The notes under the pieces were generated by a model. That model had not been told where the DNA came from and searched no databases. It saw only the letters and a list, made by a program, of their open reading frames with translations. Below, in pieces: positions 12,246 to 23,133 of a stretch of 64,000 nt of DNA. The translations under genes and the position numbers were made by a program. Origin of the DNA: Ramazzottius varieornatus (Eukaryota > Tardigrada > Eutardigrada > Parachela > Ramazzottiidae); contig BDGG01000012.1 in the NCBI GenBank assembly GCA_001949185.1, positions 162,634 through 226,633 of the forward strand. Direction: 5' to 3'. Numbering within the stretch: the first letter of the stretch is position 1; the number at the start of each line of letters is the position of its first letter.

Positions 12246-15200
12246 ATGCTGCCGTCCGCGGGAATATTACGACGAGGAACAGCCAGTCCGCTGCGACCAC
12301 TCGAACCCCCACCCTATCCGGGCCGTAGCGTCATCGTTAACTACGACCTCGACGATCCTCTCCATTGGAAGAACAAGATGGACAAACTGAAGGTAAGCCT
12401 GGTTTCGAAATGGATTCTGGAAAGAAAATTACGGAACCTAGGCCAACAACCTGGACGAAATCGTTTTCCAAGTGGCGCACGCTACCAGCCAGCGACGGTG
12501 AAAATGTGCGCCACTTGGGAAAACTTCAAGCATGTTTGTCGAGCTCAGTTTGGTGGTGGATTAAATCAGAATTTGAATGAGTTTGGAGATTGGTTTATGG
12601 GTTTATATTTAAAGGTGGCGCCCTCGCAGCGTCCGAAAGCACAACAACAAGGAAGGTTAGGACAACAACAGATTCGGCCAAAGAGTCCATCTGTCGCTGT
12701 TAGCGTGCATAATGAGGGAACCCCGCCGTCACCTGCGCCGCGGCCATCACCTGTTGCAGCCGGAGCCATCGTCACATTGTCCATGCTCAAGCAAAGGGAG
12801 CTAGATAAACGTCGTGGCAAATTAGCAACTTCCGTACTACCTGCAACCATGAATGGCGAACAAGGTAATCAGCAGCAGACGGACACCGGTCGTTCAATGG
12901 ACGATTATAACAGCGATACGGATGATAGCGAGGAGGAGCACGTGGATAGTGCCGAAGAGTCCTTGGCACTTAAGCTGCGGAAACTGATCGGAAAGGTAAG
13001 CATAATTATTATACCTCCACAAGATTATCACCTGCCTTCCATCATCCATCGAGTTTTTTCGTCCATTTATTCGTTCAGCTGGGTGCAGTAAAAGAAAGCG
13101 AAAATTCTTCCTTTTGTTCTCTGACTCAGTACATTAATTTTGGCTGTTGGGCGTTCGGGAATGAACTCGATAAGATTGATTTTCCAAATGGCGCACTCAG
13201 CCAATAACATTAGCATTCAGCCAATAACAATAGCATTCAGCCAATAACGCTGCAAAAGTGCGCCACTTGGCAAGTTGATGCTACAAAAGTTTCTTGGAAA
13301 GATATCATTCCGATCCAATTGTTTACACCAATCTTCGTCCCAGATTGAGCTTCGGAGTTCGGACTTGCCGAGTTTTTTGTCAATGAATAAATTTGGATTA
13401 GAAAGCTGTCAAGTGGTACTTGATTTTGACCGGTTTTGCGGAAAATCGAACAGCCTAATAAAAACGGAGATCCGTTTATAATTGAGCATTTGTGATGATT
13501 AATTTCATCGATACTGATCTTGTTTCTCGATCGCATTCTACGCTTCTTGATTGACAACCCGACCATTGTCCATTTGAAGGAAAAGCTAAATTTGGACGAT
13601 ATGAAAGAAGAAGACCAGACATCGGCGGAAGCTGTCTACAATAAATCAGGCGAATTAGGCGATAACGCACATCAAACTTCATCAAGCACAGCACATCACG
13701 GAGAAGAAGTCTCGCTGAATCCATCTGGACCACCTCCGTCTGCCGAGAGGTCTGAACCATCACCTTCCGGCTCTCCTATGGCGCCGCCAAAGCCTCCTCG
13801 CACCATCGAACGGAAAGCCGGTAAACCCGTCGTAGATGACAGCAGTAAATTCCACGTTTATGGCTTACCCTCGTTACCTCCACGACCTTCATCCGGACGC
13901 CGTAATGCCGACATCCCGTCGACGTCGGTCTCTTCATCCAGAGGAAGCAGAGCGCGACACTCCATTGCCTTTGCAGCTGCTTCGCCCGCTCAACCAAGTA
14001 AGCCACCTTCCTCCGTAATACATAGTACAAGTGAAGAAGCGGTTCATGGTTAGGCGTACGGTACACACTATGGTCTCACCTCAATAGAAACCCGGTATCT
14101 TTATCTGATTACTGATCGTTTCTTATTGGAAATTCTATTAAATTTGGGACGGATCGCAATCTACGGAGTGACATATCAAGGTTTTCTTGCTTATTTCAGC
14201 CGTATCACCCAGAAGCGGTCAAGCGCGTAATCTTATGCCCCGAAGTGGTCATTACACATCAGTTAACACACCGCCTGTCCCGCCAGATTCTCCTGAGAAT
14301 TCCCATAGCAGCTGCGCCTCCAGCTCTCCGACTGATCATGCCACAATCGAAAGGCATTTCTGGGAAAGTTCGCCCGTTGTGGAGAAAAGCCAACGGCGAA
14401 ACGCGTGGCTTTTTCCACAGCGTCAGTATGGTCAACAACATTACGGAGGTGGACATGGACATGGTCAAGAGGCCATCAGCGATGGCGAGGGAGACTCAAC
14501 TGGAGCTGAACAACGAACATGCTCTTCGGATGAGGGCTTTTGTGGGAATATCGATGACGAAAGAAATAGCGATGATTTCACCAGGAAACAGGTTCTGCTA
14601 ATGTGCGACATGCAGATGCAATTGCTGAAATCACTGCATAACAAGGAAAAAAGGCAGCGACAACCCGCTTTCCACATGAACGACTATTCCCAGCGGCGAA
14701 GTCGGAGTAGCAGGTAAACTAGTTCGTCACCCAGGAAAAGGCGTACTGCTCAAGCAAAACCTCCGCCTAACAAACTTGGGAGGCTGGCAGTCGAAATGTA
14801 TTGATAGGAGCCCCTTATCTGAAGTGACGCACGTTCTGGGTGTTGTGAGCTAGAAGTGTGCGCCACTTGGGATAACGACCTCATCCAGTTTGTTACCCAA
14901 GTGGCGCACGTTGTCATTACTGGCTGGAAGCGTGCGTCTTTCGAGCTAACAAGTTTTGTGCGTTTCGTTTGATGACCTTCCATAATGTCGTCGTGATTGG
15001 TTCACCTCATTTTCATTCTGCAGTCATTCTGAGGCGGAAATGCAAATGCGTTGCGAAATGCTCGAAGGCCACATTGCATCGCTCTCCCAGAACATTGCGC
15101 AACTGACGGAGGAATTACAATATCAGCAAGCGACTATGCGGTACCACCAGAAGGACCCGGCTCCTAGGGTAAGGTTTGTGGAGGATGTGGAAAGCGAAAG

Positions 15201-15721
15201 GGCGGTACCCTCTATTGATCCCTACTCGGACTTCTTTCCGAAGTCCCCAAGGATGAAGCCTTGCCGGGTACCGAGGTCGCCATCGGTACCTGAAGTTGAC
15301 TTGCGCAGTAACTATGAACCGGAGCAGAAGATGTTTTCCAAACCCGAGCGCATCACCAAACTAACGAAGTAAGATGGAAAGTTGACGGAAGCATCGGAAG
15401 CATTTGAAACTGGCTCTTGTTCCTGGATGGGTCAGCTTTCTTTTTCAGGTTTTTCGGGACCGAGCCTCCGCTAGTACCACTGTTCTTGAAGAGGCTCGGC
15501 TACGAGGTAAGTTTGAATTCACTTCGCGTAAAGGATAGCAGCACTGAATAGCGGTGAGTTTTTATTTACAGAAATACGCACGGTTATTCGAGTTGGAAAA
15601 GATTGGGATGAACGAGTTGCCGTATATGACGGAGGACCGTCTGGCTCGCCTGGGTATCCCAATGGGTCCTCGCATTCGAATCATCCGCGAAGCTCAGAAA
15701 GCCATGAACGTCGAGCTCTAG
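12246..15721 (+). CDS. SAM-domain, proline/serine-rich adaptor-like protein
   Basis: Seven exons (12246-12392, 12615-12995, 13580-13997, 14200-14713, 15024-15368, 15449-15506, 15572-15721) give 670 residues. The first two-thirds are low complexity. Proline-rich stretches with PPKPPR and LPPRPS look like SH3 ligands, and an acidic Ser run reads DDSEEE. A coiled coil follows (about 490-540, MQMRCEMLEGHIASLSQN). The C-terminal SAM domain is clear: PLVPLFLKRLGYEKYARLF, then ELPYMTEDRLARLGIPMGPR. SAM domains mediate homo- or hetero-oligomerisation; I do not recognise the orthologue. Exon 3's acceptor at 13579 is the least certain junction. Three introns carry hairpin repeats; the one in intron 1 happens to stay open in frame and could be mistaken for coding sequence. 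Confidence 0.8.
12440..12547. repeat. Hairpin repeat (SAM-gene intron 1)
   Basis: TCGTTTTCCAAGTGGCGCAC pairs with GTGCGCCACTTGGGAAAAC around an ~18 nt loop, ending in GTCGAGCTC. It lies wholly inside the intron. Confidence 0.85.
13160..13277. repeat. Hairpin repeat with internally amplified loop (SAM-gene intron 2)
   Basis: The arms are GATTTTCCAAATGGCGCA and TGCGCCACTTGGCAAG. Between them the loop motif CATTCAGCCAATAACAATAG is repeated about three times (13196-13250), so the loop itself has expanded. Confidence 0.75.
14818..14951. repeat. Hairpin repeat, composite (SAM-gene intron 4)
   Basis: It contains two partial units in tandem: GAAGTGACGCACG with GTGTGCGCCACTTGG, then CCAAGTGGCGCACG with a decayed partner AAGCGTGCG. 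Confidence 0.75.
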
Positions 15722-16236
15722 ATTTAATAATCGCGACACTATAGCTGTTATTAGGCATGTTGTCTAGGTTCGTAGTCTATGTGCGGAGTGTAAAGGAAGC
15801 GGAACTAATTTTCCTCGAGGAGTTTTGATAGATGCATTGTCCAGCCTCTTCTCCAGCCTCCTTCAGATCTTTGTTGTACTAATCTGCTCTTGTTACTGTG
15901 ACGTCGTGTAATCGTGAATTTACTTTGTTGCAGTCTTGCCAGTGAGAAGGCTCCGAAAAATTTTGCGTGCAGATTGCATTATACCTCGTTTTCGACAAAA
16001 GCTTGCTGTTTGGCACTGTCTCTGTTCTCCTGTACAGCACCGATCGTCCCGATTTCCGGCGTATCCATCTTTAAGTAACAGCCTAGATTCACCGGACACA
16101 CCTTTTGATACTGAGTTTGATATTACGGCGCAGAACGCGAAAATTTAATGAATCCGCCGAAAGTCCCTGATAAGCCGTCTGTACATCACCCAATTCAAGA
16201 TGGAGCTTCCTCATTCGGTATGGCCAGTTTACATAT
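15722..16236. other. Intergenic
   Basis: 3' UTR of the SAM-domain gene and possible 5' exons of the F-box gene. Frames at 15936-16148 are open but unrecognised. An ATG at 16148 opens a long frame that overlaps the F-box exon in another frame. Confidence 0.3.
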
Positions 16237-17592
16237 ATGGAGGTGTTACTCGAGGTATTTTGCGAGCTGGAAGTTAGTCATAAGCAGCAGTTACGCCGGT
16301 CAGTACGCCGCAAAATTCTTCTTGTTCGCAACTGTTTATGGCAATTATGTACTCTGTAATTTCTCTGACCTGAACAGGGTATCCAAGGTATGGCAGACGG
16401 TGCTCGCCCGCCCTTACCTGCAGAAGGCTGTCCGCCTGCATCTTTCAGTTACCGCAGCTCTTTGTTTTCGGTATCCTGCTTCCACCTTCCAAAGGTCCAA
16501 TTACTACTTTGACGAAGCGAAAGCACTTTCGGAAGCTTTCACTCGTTTCTGCTACATGCTTAAAAAACTGCGCAGATATTTCTCGAAGCACACCAAAGTA
16601 CTAGAATTGAGATGGACAGAGTCCCCCACTGACCACCGTCATCTCGGCTGTGACTTCCTGGATTCAACGTATGTCTGCTTCTCGACATATCCCAAAGCCA
16701 GGTGACTCACTTGCTGCTGGATAACTATCACATCAAAGACGGGCTTGACTTGACTTCCGTTGTTGAACGGCACCAGTAGAAAAATCAAGCTCACCCAACA
16801 AATTTGTCAGAGTCAGTTCATCTCCTCGGTTTCTGGTTGTAGGACACATTCCATCTCCAGCATTGCCTTTCGAAGATGTCGTTTCGACCTATTCGGGCCG
16901 ATCTTCAATCCTCGGCACAATGTCCTATGTCAAGGCAACGATTGCGAGTTTCTGCCACATCTGCAGCCCGTCCCAACGAAACAGCGAGTCGCCGAAGGGG
17001 TCCTGCTGGGTTCACAGACGACGTTTTTGCCTTGAGTTTAAAGCTCTGTTGCTGCTGTCTTCGTGGCATAATCTGAGCAGAAACAGAGCATCCTGCTCAC
17101 TTGAAGCTGGAAAAAATGAGAGAACTTTTGGATTTTGAAGAACCGTTTTCGGATACAGCAGGAACCGCGATCCGGCTAGGGCGGGAGCCGCTGGACTCCC
17201 CTCTAAAGATCTGAGTTCCGATTTCACTTCATGTTTTACGGTCAGGCGGTATTGATAAGGAGGACGTGGAGAGGTTCAAGCTGGCGATTGACCAAAGCTT
17301 TGGACCGATACCATATGATGCCATCGCGGCACTTCCGGCGGAGGTACTCAGACTTTCGGGCTACGAGAAGCTGCGGTGGAAAGTGGAATTGACAAGGTAA
17401 TAAGTATTCTTCCGGTTGAAAATTAATTTCAATCTGCGTTTCTGGACTTTGGTGAGGCCACGGTGTTGCAGGTGTGAAAACCGTTACTCGCCGTCGAACC
17501 CGGAAGACATCGACTTGGAAACTGTAAACTGGAGTCGACTGCGACCTTCTACCTTGCCTTTCTTTCTCTGCTTCAGGGAAGCTCTCATCTAG
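16237..17592 (+). CDS. F-box protein (exon structure partly unresolved)
   Basis: F-box proteins are substrate receptors of SCF ubiquitin ligases. The call rests on an F-box assembled across one intron. MEVLLEVFCELEVSHKQQLR (from 16237) is spliced at CG|GTCAGT (about 16297) to acceptor CTGAACAG|G (about 16377), continuing RVSKVWQTVLARPYLQ. The downstream frame contains possible LRR-like pieces: THLLLDNYHIKDG and, after acceptor 16842, THSISSIAFRRCRFDLF. The last two exons are well supported: 17246-17396 and 17472-17592 (stop 17590). They encode FGPIPYDAIAALPAEVLR and then PEDIDLETVNWSRLRPSTLP. Junctions between 16.65 and 17.25 kb and the true start are uncertain. A related pair of exons lies at 60.6-60.9 kb. 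Confidence 0.55.
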
Positions 17593-17709
17593 CTGCTGTT
17601 TCGCCCTCAATAACTTAAGGTAGCTAGATTAGGAACATTTGCATTCGAATTATTACAAGCTTGCAATAAATCAAATCCTAATTGTTGGTTAGTCCGTCGA
17701 TGACCGTCG

Positions 17710-18978
17710 TTATGGAATACTGTGACTGTACGAGGTACTCTGGAACTCATCCATACAACTGTACATTCCGAAAATGTCATCTGAGCTCTCCAGAACCTTT
17801 CTTGGCAAGACCCTGAAAAAACCAATGGGTCTTCATGAGCAACGACTGTGTGTGCACTTCAGTTACCTTTCAATACCGTGCGAATGACTGCAATCTACAT
17901 GTGTAGAGAGCACTGGTACCTGTAAACAGGAAGGAGGAACCGCATTACGGCCGGCAGGATTAAATGCCGCTCCTTCAGCTGCATCGAGCGAACAATCCGT
18001 TCCGCTAAGTAATCCGGCTCCACGACGGGTATCAGTCGAGGAAACCGACTCTTCGCTCCCTGGAACAAGCCAGTATGCACCAAGTACGGGCAAACTAACG
18101 TTGTACACACTCCCGGCTTCCCGCTGGCCAGAATTTCCAGCGTTAGCGTCTCATGGAATGAGTTCATCGCGGCTTTCGATCCACAATAGTCGCCCATCTT
18201 GCATATACCGGCGTAACCAGCGACGCTGGATATCGTCACGATGTGCCCAGAGTTTTGGTTCAGCATATGCGGAAGGAAAGCTTTCACCGTCTGCAACGAA
18301 ACGTCATGTCAAAATAATTAAGAAGAGTGTTCGCAGAAAATTCTACTCAGTTGGGAGCTCAGCAAACCTATACGACAAGATAGCTTTTTCAAGCGGCGCA
18401 TGCTTTCAGCCAGTAGCACTGTAAACGTGCGCCACTTGGAAGACAAGCTTCTTGAGCTTGTTCCCCGAGCTCAAATGCAGTTGCCCACGAACCCAGAAAG
18501 AAGCTAAAGCGTTAACGCGGAACAGATTCTCGATTCTCTCATCCGGAAGTTCCATAATCGTCATCCCGTTTACAATCCCGGCGTTGTTGATCAGCCCAAA
18601 CGGGTCTCCGATATCCTTGCGAACCAAGTCCGCCACACGACACACTTCATATCGGTCCGAGATATCACAGCGGTATGCATAAGCTTCTCCTCCCGCGTTC
18701 AGTATTTCCGTCTTTACCACTTCCGCCTGGGTTAGATCGATATCCCAAATCACAACTTTGACTCCGAGTTTCCCCAGTCGAAGAGCCAAACATCTTCCGA
18801 TACCGTTGCCCCCGCCCGTAATCACCACAATCTTGCCAAAGAAGGACTCTTTCTTCCGGAGAATGTCTGGTATGACTGCGAAGATCAAGGCTTCCAGAAA
18901 ATAATAAAGTATCTTGAAAGGAAGGACCAGCAACAGTATCCAGTCAGGAAGTCGATCCATATCAAACAGAGCATACAT
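17710..18978 (-). CDS. Short-chain dehydrogenase/reductase, SDR16C type (RDH10/17-beta-HSD11-like)
   Basis: An NAD(P)-dependent membrane-anchored oxidoreductase; family members act on retinol, sterols or lipid-droplet substrates. Exons 18978-18493, 18290-17920 and 17812-17710 give 319 residues. An N-terminal hydrophobic anchor (LPDWILLLVLPFKILYYFLE) is followed by the cofactor motif TGGGNGIG, NNAG, catalytic Ser in TISSVAG and Tyr/Lys in DYCGSK. The C-terminus LPVYRVLPRKVLESSDDIFG matches the family. The first intron contains a hairpin repeat. It is a head-to-tail paralogue of the gene at 19.7-21.3 kb and shares its first intron position (after ...FW), but has lost or not gained two later introns. 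Substrate cannot be read from sequence. Confidence 0.9.
18354..18472. repeat. Hairpin repeat (SDR gene intron 1)
   Basis: GAGCTCAGCAAACC at the left pairs with TTGTTCCCCGAGCTC at the right; TTTTTCAAGCGGCGCATG with CGTGCGCCACTTGGAAG. Confidence 0.85.
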
Positions 18979-19687
18979 TTGCGTACCCGTCGGGTTGAAA
19001 CGAAACGACCTATTTTTCAGAGCTTGAGCACAAATCAACCTTACAGGACGGAAGCTTTGGAAAGGTGCTTGTCAGTCCATAAATCTTCAAGGACCCATTC
19101 ATTCATCACTAACAAGACTTCTCCTAACATCATGAAAGGTCGCATGCTATCATTAAATGAGAAGGGTTGTATCATCAGGGAAGCTGTATGGCTAATGGAA
19201 AGGATTGACACTTGAGAACCTTGATCCTCCATCTTCATGCATGCTCGTGATACTCCAACCTAAGCTTTATACTGCACGTTAACGCTTCCTGCTTTCCCTA
19301 TAATTGGTCATAGAGGGTACATTATCGTGTGGTACACAAAGAGCTCTTGAAGGCGTGTCGGACACAGAGTAGACAGTGCACCGGAAGTAATCCGCGAAAC
19401 ATGCAATCTGGCTCTTCAATCATCTCTTTATCCCGGCTAAACATTAGCACAAGAACCTGCAAGGCGAGGCTTTCCGCCTTGCATGCATGAAACTCAGATT
19501 AGGCGAATGATGGTGTAATCACGTAAGAATGGGCATTCACAAAACATTACACAGATTATCAAAAGGCCACGAACTGGAAAGATGACGAGTACAACGGATA
19601 CATTCTGGTAAAAATTAAACTCGAGAAAAGGAAGGCTGATTGAAAGAAAGAAACTTGGAAATAGTAAAGGTTGGGTAGTTTTGGTCT
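18979..19687. other. Intergenic between the two SDR genes
   Basis: 709 bp holding the 5' side of one SDR gene and the 3' UTR of the other. No repeat or coding exon recognised. Confidence 0.4.
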
Positions 19688-21300
19688 TTATCGGAAATTA
19701 TAAGGCCCTAAGTTTTTAACTACAGTTTCAGGGTCTTCTTTGCGTATTGAGGAAACCCGTCTACCTTTCGTTCCACCTTCGCGTCCCACAAAAGAAGCCA
19801 TGAACTCCTGGACGCCGAGAAAGTCTTCGACGGCGATGACGGCTTTACGAGGAAGTAACCTAGAATCAGATCAAGCATCAGCAGCCGTTCAGAATCACAC
19901 ACATCCAGATTCCTTCCAAAGCGGAAGTGACTTACGCTCTGAGAGGCATCAAAAAGTAGAGGCTTCGCGGGATGTAGACCTGGTATTCATTTAGAAGGAT
20001 GGCACTGACGACCCTTTGTGCGACGTATTCGGGCTCGGTCAGTGGAAGCAGAAAAGGTAATCTGGAATAAGCCAGAGCAGATGCGACATAATCAGAGATG
20101 ATCACAGCTCACTAAGTACCACTTAAAGGTTGCAACGAAATCATTCAAGACGACTACCGAAGGCATACCTAGCTTTGGCGCCTTCGAACATGCCGGTATT
20201 GATAAAAAAGGGACAAATGTTCGTCAACTGAATTCCATTCTTCCCTAGCGCTCGAAGTTCCACGGCGAGAGACTCATGAAGACCCAGAGCTCCGTATTTA
20301 CTGGCACAATAGTCCCTACAAATGCAAACCGAGTCATGAGCAATCACGTAAACATAATCCATGATCGTACGAATGGAGATCTCACATCATAATCTACGTC
20401 CGCAAAACAAAACACAGTTCGCCAAGCAAACTCACACAAGTCTTGCTGTAGGACTTCTGCCGGCAATGGAGGAAATGGTGACGATGTGTCCGTGATTCAA
20501 CGTCATCATGTGTGGAAGGAAAGCTTTCAGTGTCTGCAAAAACAATAAACTACTGACCGGAGAGTGGGTGGGCGAAGAACTGGCAGCTCGACAGATAACC
20601 TCGACCAGATCGTATTCCCAAGTGGCGCACCCTGTCAAAGATATAGGCTAGAAGCGTGAGCCGCTTAGGGAAATGATCTCGACGAGTTTGATTGTCTTCC
20701 CAAGCGGCGCACGTTTCCCGTGCTACTGGCCGCAAACGTGCGCCTCTTGGAAAAGCGATCTTGCAGAGTTTGTTTCCCGGATGCGTATTTGGAAAACATA
20801 AATGGAACGACGAATTGGACGATTACCCAGAAATGCGCAATGACGTTGACTTCCATAACTTTCTCGATCTTCTCGTCCGGGATATCCAGAAACCATTTGC
20901 CGTTAACGATCCCCGCATTGTTGACCAACAGGCTGACATCTCCCACTTCCCTTCTAACTCTTTCTGCCGTCTCGTATACCTGCACTCGATCCGTCACATC
21001 ACAGAAATACATTGAAGCTTCACCGCCTTCATCCTCGATCAGCGCCTTTGTGCTTTCCAGCCCGGCAGTGTTGACATCCCACATGACCACTTTGGCACCT
21101 AGCTTGGCCAGATGGATGCTGATCAGCCTCCCAATGCCACTTCCGGCGCCGGTGACCAGTGCGATTTCTCCATAAATGCTCTTGGTTGTCCGAAAGCTCT
21201 TGGGGATGAAGAGTGTGATAAAGCCTTCTAAACAGTAGTAGGCAGTGAGTAATAGAGTTTGGACGACTTCGAGGAACAGACTCATTCTCACTGCGTGCAT
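19688..21300 (-). CDS. Short-chain dehydrogenase/reductase, SDR16C type, paralogue
   Basis: Exons 21300-20827, 20533-20436, 20315-20169, 20061-19936 and 19859-19688 give 338 residues. It has the hydrophobic N-terminal anchor (VVQTLLLTAYYCLEGFI), the cofactor motif TGAGSGIG, NNAG, the catalytic Ser in TISSIAG, YCASK, and the C-terminal helix RKAVIAVEDFLG followed by a basic tail. It differs from its neighbour in having two extra introns inside the catalytic half. The first intron is largely two hairpin-repeat units. The start at 21300 (MHAVRMSLF) has an alternative Met five codons on. Tandem duplication is inferred from layout and shared intron position. Confidence 0.9.
20583..20780. repeat. 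Hairpin repeat, two tandem units (SDR paralogue intron 1)
   Basis: Unit one runs from CTCGACCAGATCGTATTCCC to GGGAAATGATCTCGACGAG. Unit two has CCCAAGCGGCGCACGTTTCC and GCAAACGTGCGCCTCTTGG. They are joined by GTTTGATTGTC. Confidence 0.85.
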
Positions 21301-23133
21301 TTGCGAGCCTGTAACAAAAAAGTAGGAGAGTAGTAAGTGTCAATGTACGACTGAATTCCTGACTGATACAAAATTACTCACTACTTGTTCACTTCCGCTG
21401 CCGTAAGTACCCACCTGTTTCGAGAGGAACAACTTCCGGGGAGAATGATCAAGCCGTCCTGGAGAGGGATGAACAGCGACCGAGGGAAGCACGCTGGTTG
21501 GTGAGAGGTGATCGCTCTGGGGAAACAGGGTGACAGGTGGTGACTGTCGATGACTCGATGCTATCGGATCTTTGTACATGGACTTTAGACGTTGAACTGA
21601 TCCAAGAAGATAAAGTGCGCTGTGCGAGGGAAGACGGAAGACTATGGCCGGAGCTGAATGGAGCCGGAATAAATTTCTTCACGATGGCGATCAGCTGTTG
21701 ATTGTTGACAGAGTGTCAAGCCTACATGACGAAGTGACATGGCATGACCTGACATACGTGATGGGCCTCCGATTTTTTCGGTTGATTGACTTCCTTGAAT
21801 TGACTTCTGGTACGGCGCCACTGTCGCGAATGCGATTGTACTGGGAAGAGTCATGTCAAGTTCGAAAACCGCTTCCTACTACAACCGCTGCCAAACGTCA
21901 AAAAACAAGCATAGTTATTTTGTACGGAAACGATGTAGAGTCTAATATAGAGTTTCGACCCGCACGGGTATCGCCAGCGGCAAAATGAGTTAATGCTGCA
22001 CTATCGTACGGAGCCAAGGGCCTCAGACCGTACCGATCGTTACCCTACAACAATGGCGCAACCGGTTTCTCGCACTTCCGTCAATGATATCGATTTTCTC
22101 AAAAATGCACACACCGCACGATTCATGTGACCCACATATTGAGTTTTCTTGTCCGATGTGGCAGTCTGTAAGTCGTTTCCTCACACTAAAATGATTCAAG
22201 AGCTCGCAGCAGATCAAGCGAGCATCTCCCCCAAGTCTACACGTACGAAACTCGCGGCAACACAAGCCTAAAAATGTGACTTATCGATCTGCCGGAAGCA
22301 GACTTGAAAAATCATTTCGTTCGCCCTCCTGTCCGACCCAGACAACTCACATATTTGCCCATAAGCTCACAAGACCATGACAAAAGTTCCGTCTCGACTC
22401 TCGTACAGTTCCGTCTGTTCACAATCTCCATATAGGCCGTGGCAGCGTTTCTTTGTTTACTACTGGTAGTCCACTTCATTGACTCAAGCCAAGGGGCCAA
22501 ACGCCACCCCTTGGACGAGAAGGGTCAGCGGTCTGGCAATTCCACAAATACTGGCTGAATATGTCGTCGGCTACTTGTAACGGGTCCAGCTGACGCTTCG
22601 TGAAAACCAGTCATATTCTTGACGTCACACATGGCACTGGTCGGTAGACCCTGAAGGGGGGTATGACCTATTAAGCTCGAATGGAGGCAGCAAAAGTCCA
22701 GCCAGTGGCCGACCATTGTCTGTCTTTGTGTATGTCAGCGTGTTTATCAGATGTCAAACGAACCATAACATTCCATCAGCACACATACAGCATGGCCGTA
22801 ATCCATGCATCAGTTTGAACTTGTACTCTTCTGACACCAGCTCCAAAAATAGAATCCGTGTTCATCACGGTGCTTCCGGAAAGCTTAGAGCTCGGCATTT
22901 TACATTCTCCATAAGCGCCTACGGATCACGCTCGGCCATTCCCAGGGTAAGACGAACAGCTGCAGTGAGAGCAAGAAGGCTTGCATGCTCAATCTTTGTT
23001 CCGTTGTCGACCTGGTTTCCATCTGTTATTCTTGATTCTCCCACCTCCGTTTTGACCCCTTATCTTGCGTGTTCTAGGATGAGCATCTCCAGAGAATTTC
23101 AAGAGGAGAGATAACCATCGAAGCGGAAGCAGG
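21301..23133. other. Long intergenic stretch (1.8 kb)
   Basis: It separates the divergent SDR and YTHDF genes and must contain both promoters. No repeat of the families described here and no recognisable coding exon. Confidence 0.4.

Noticed and set aside
12393-12614. In-frame open sequence between the first two SAM-gene exons
   Set aside because: It is open in frame but is bounded by GTAAGC and TTTAAAG and contains a hairpin repeat, so it is an intron.
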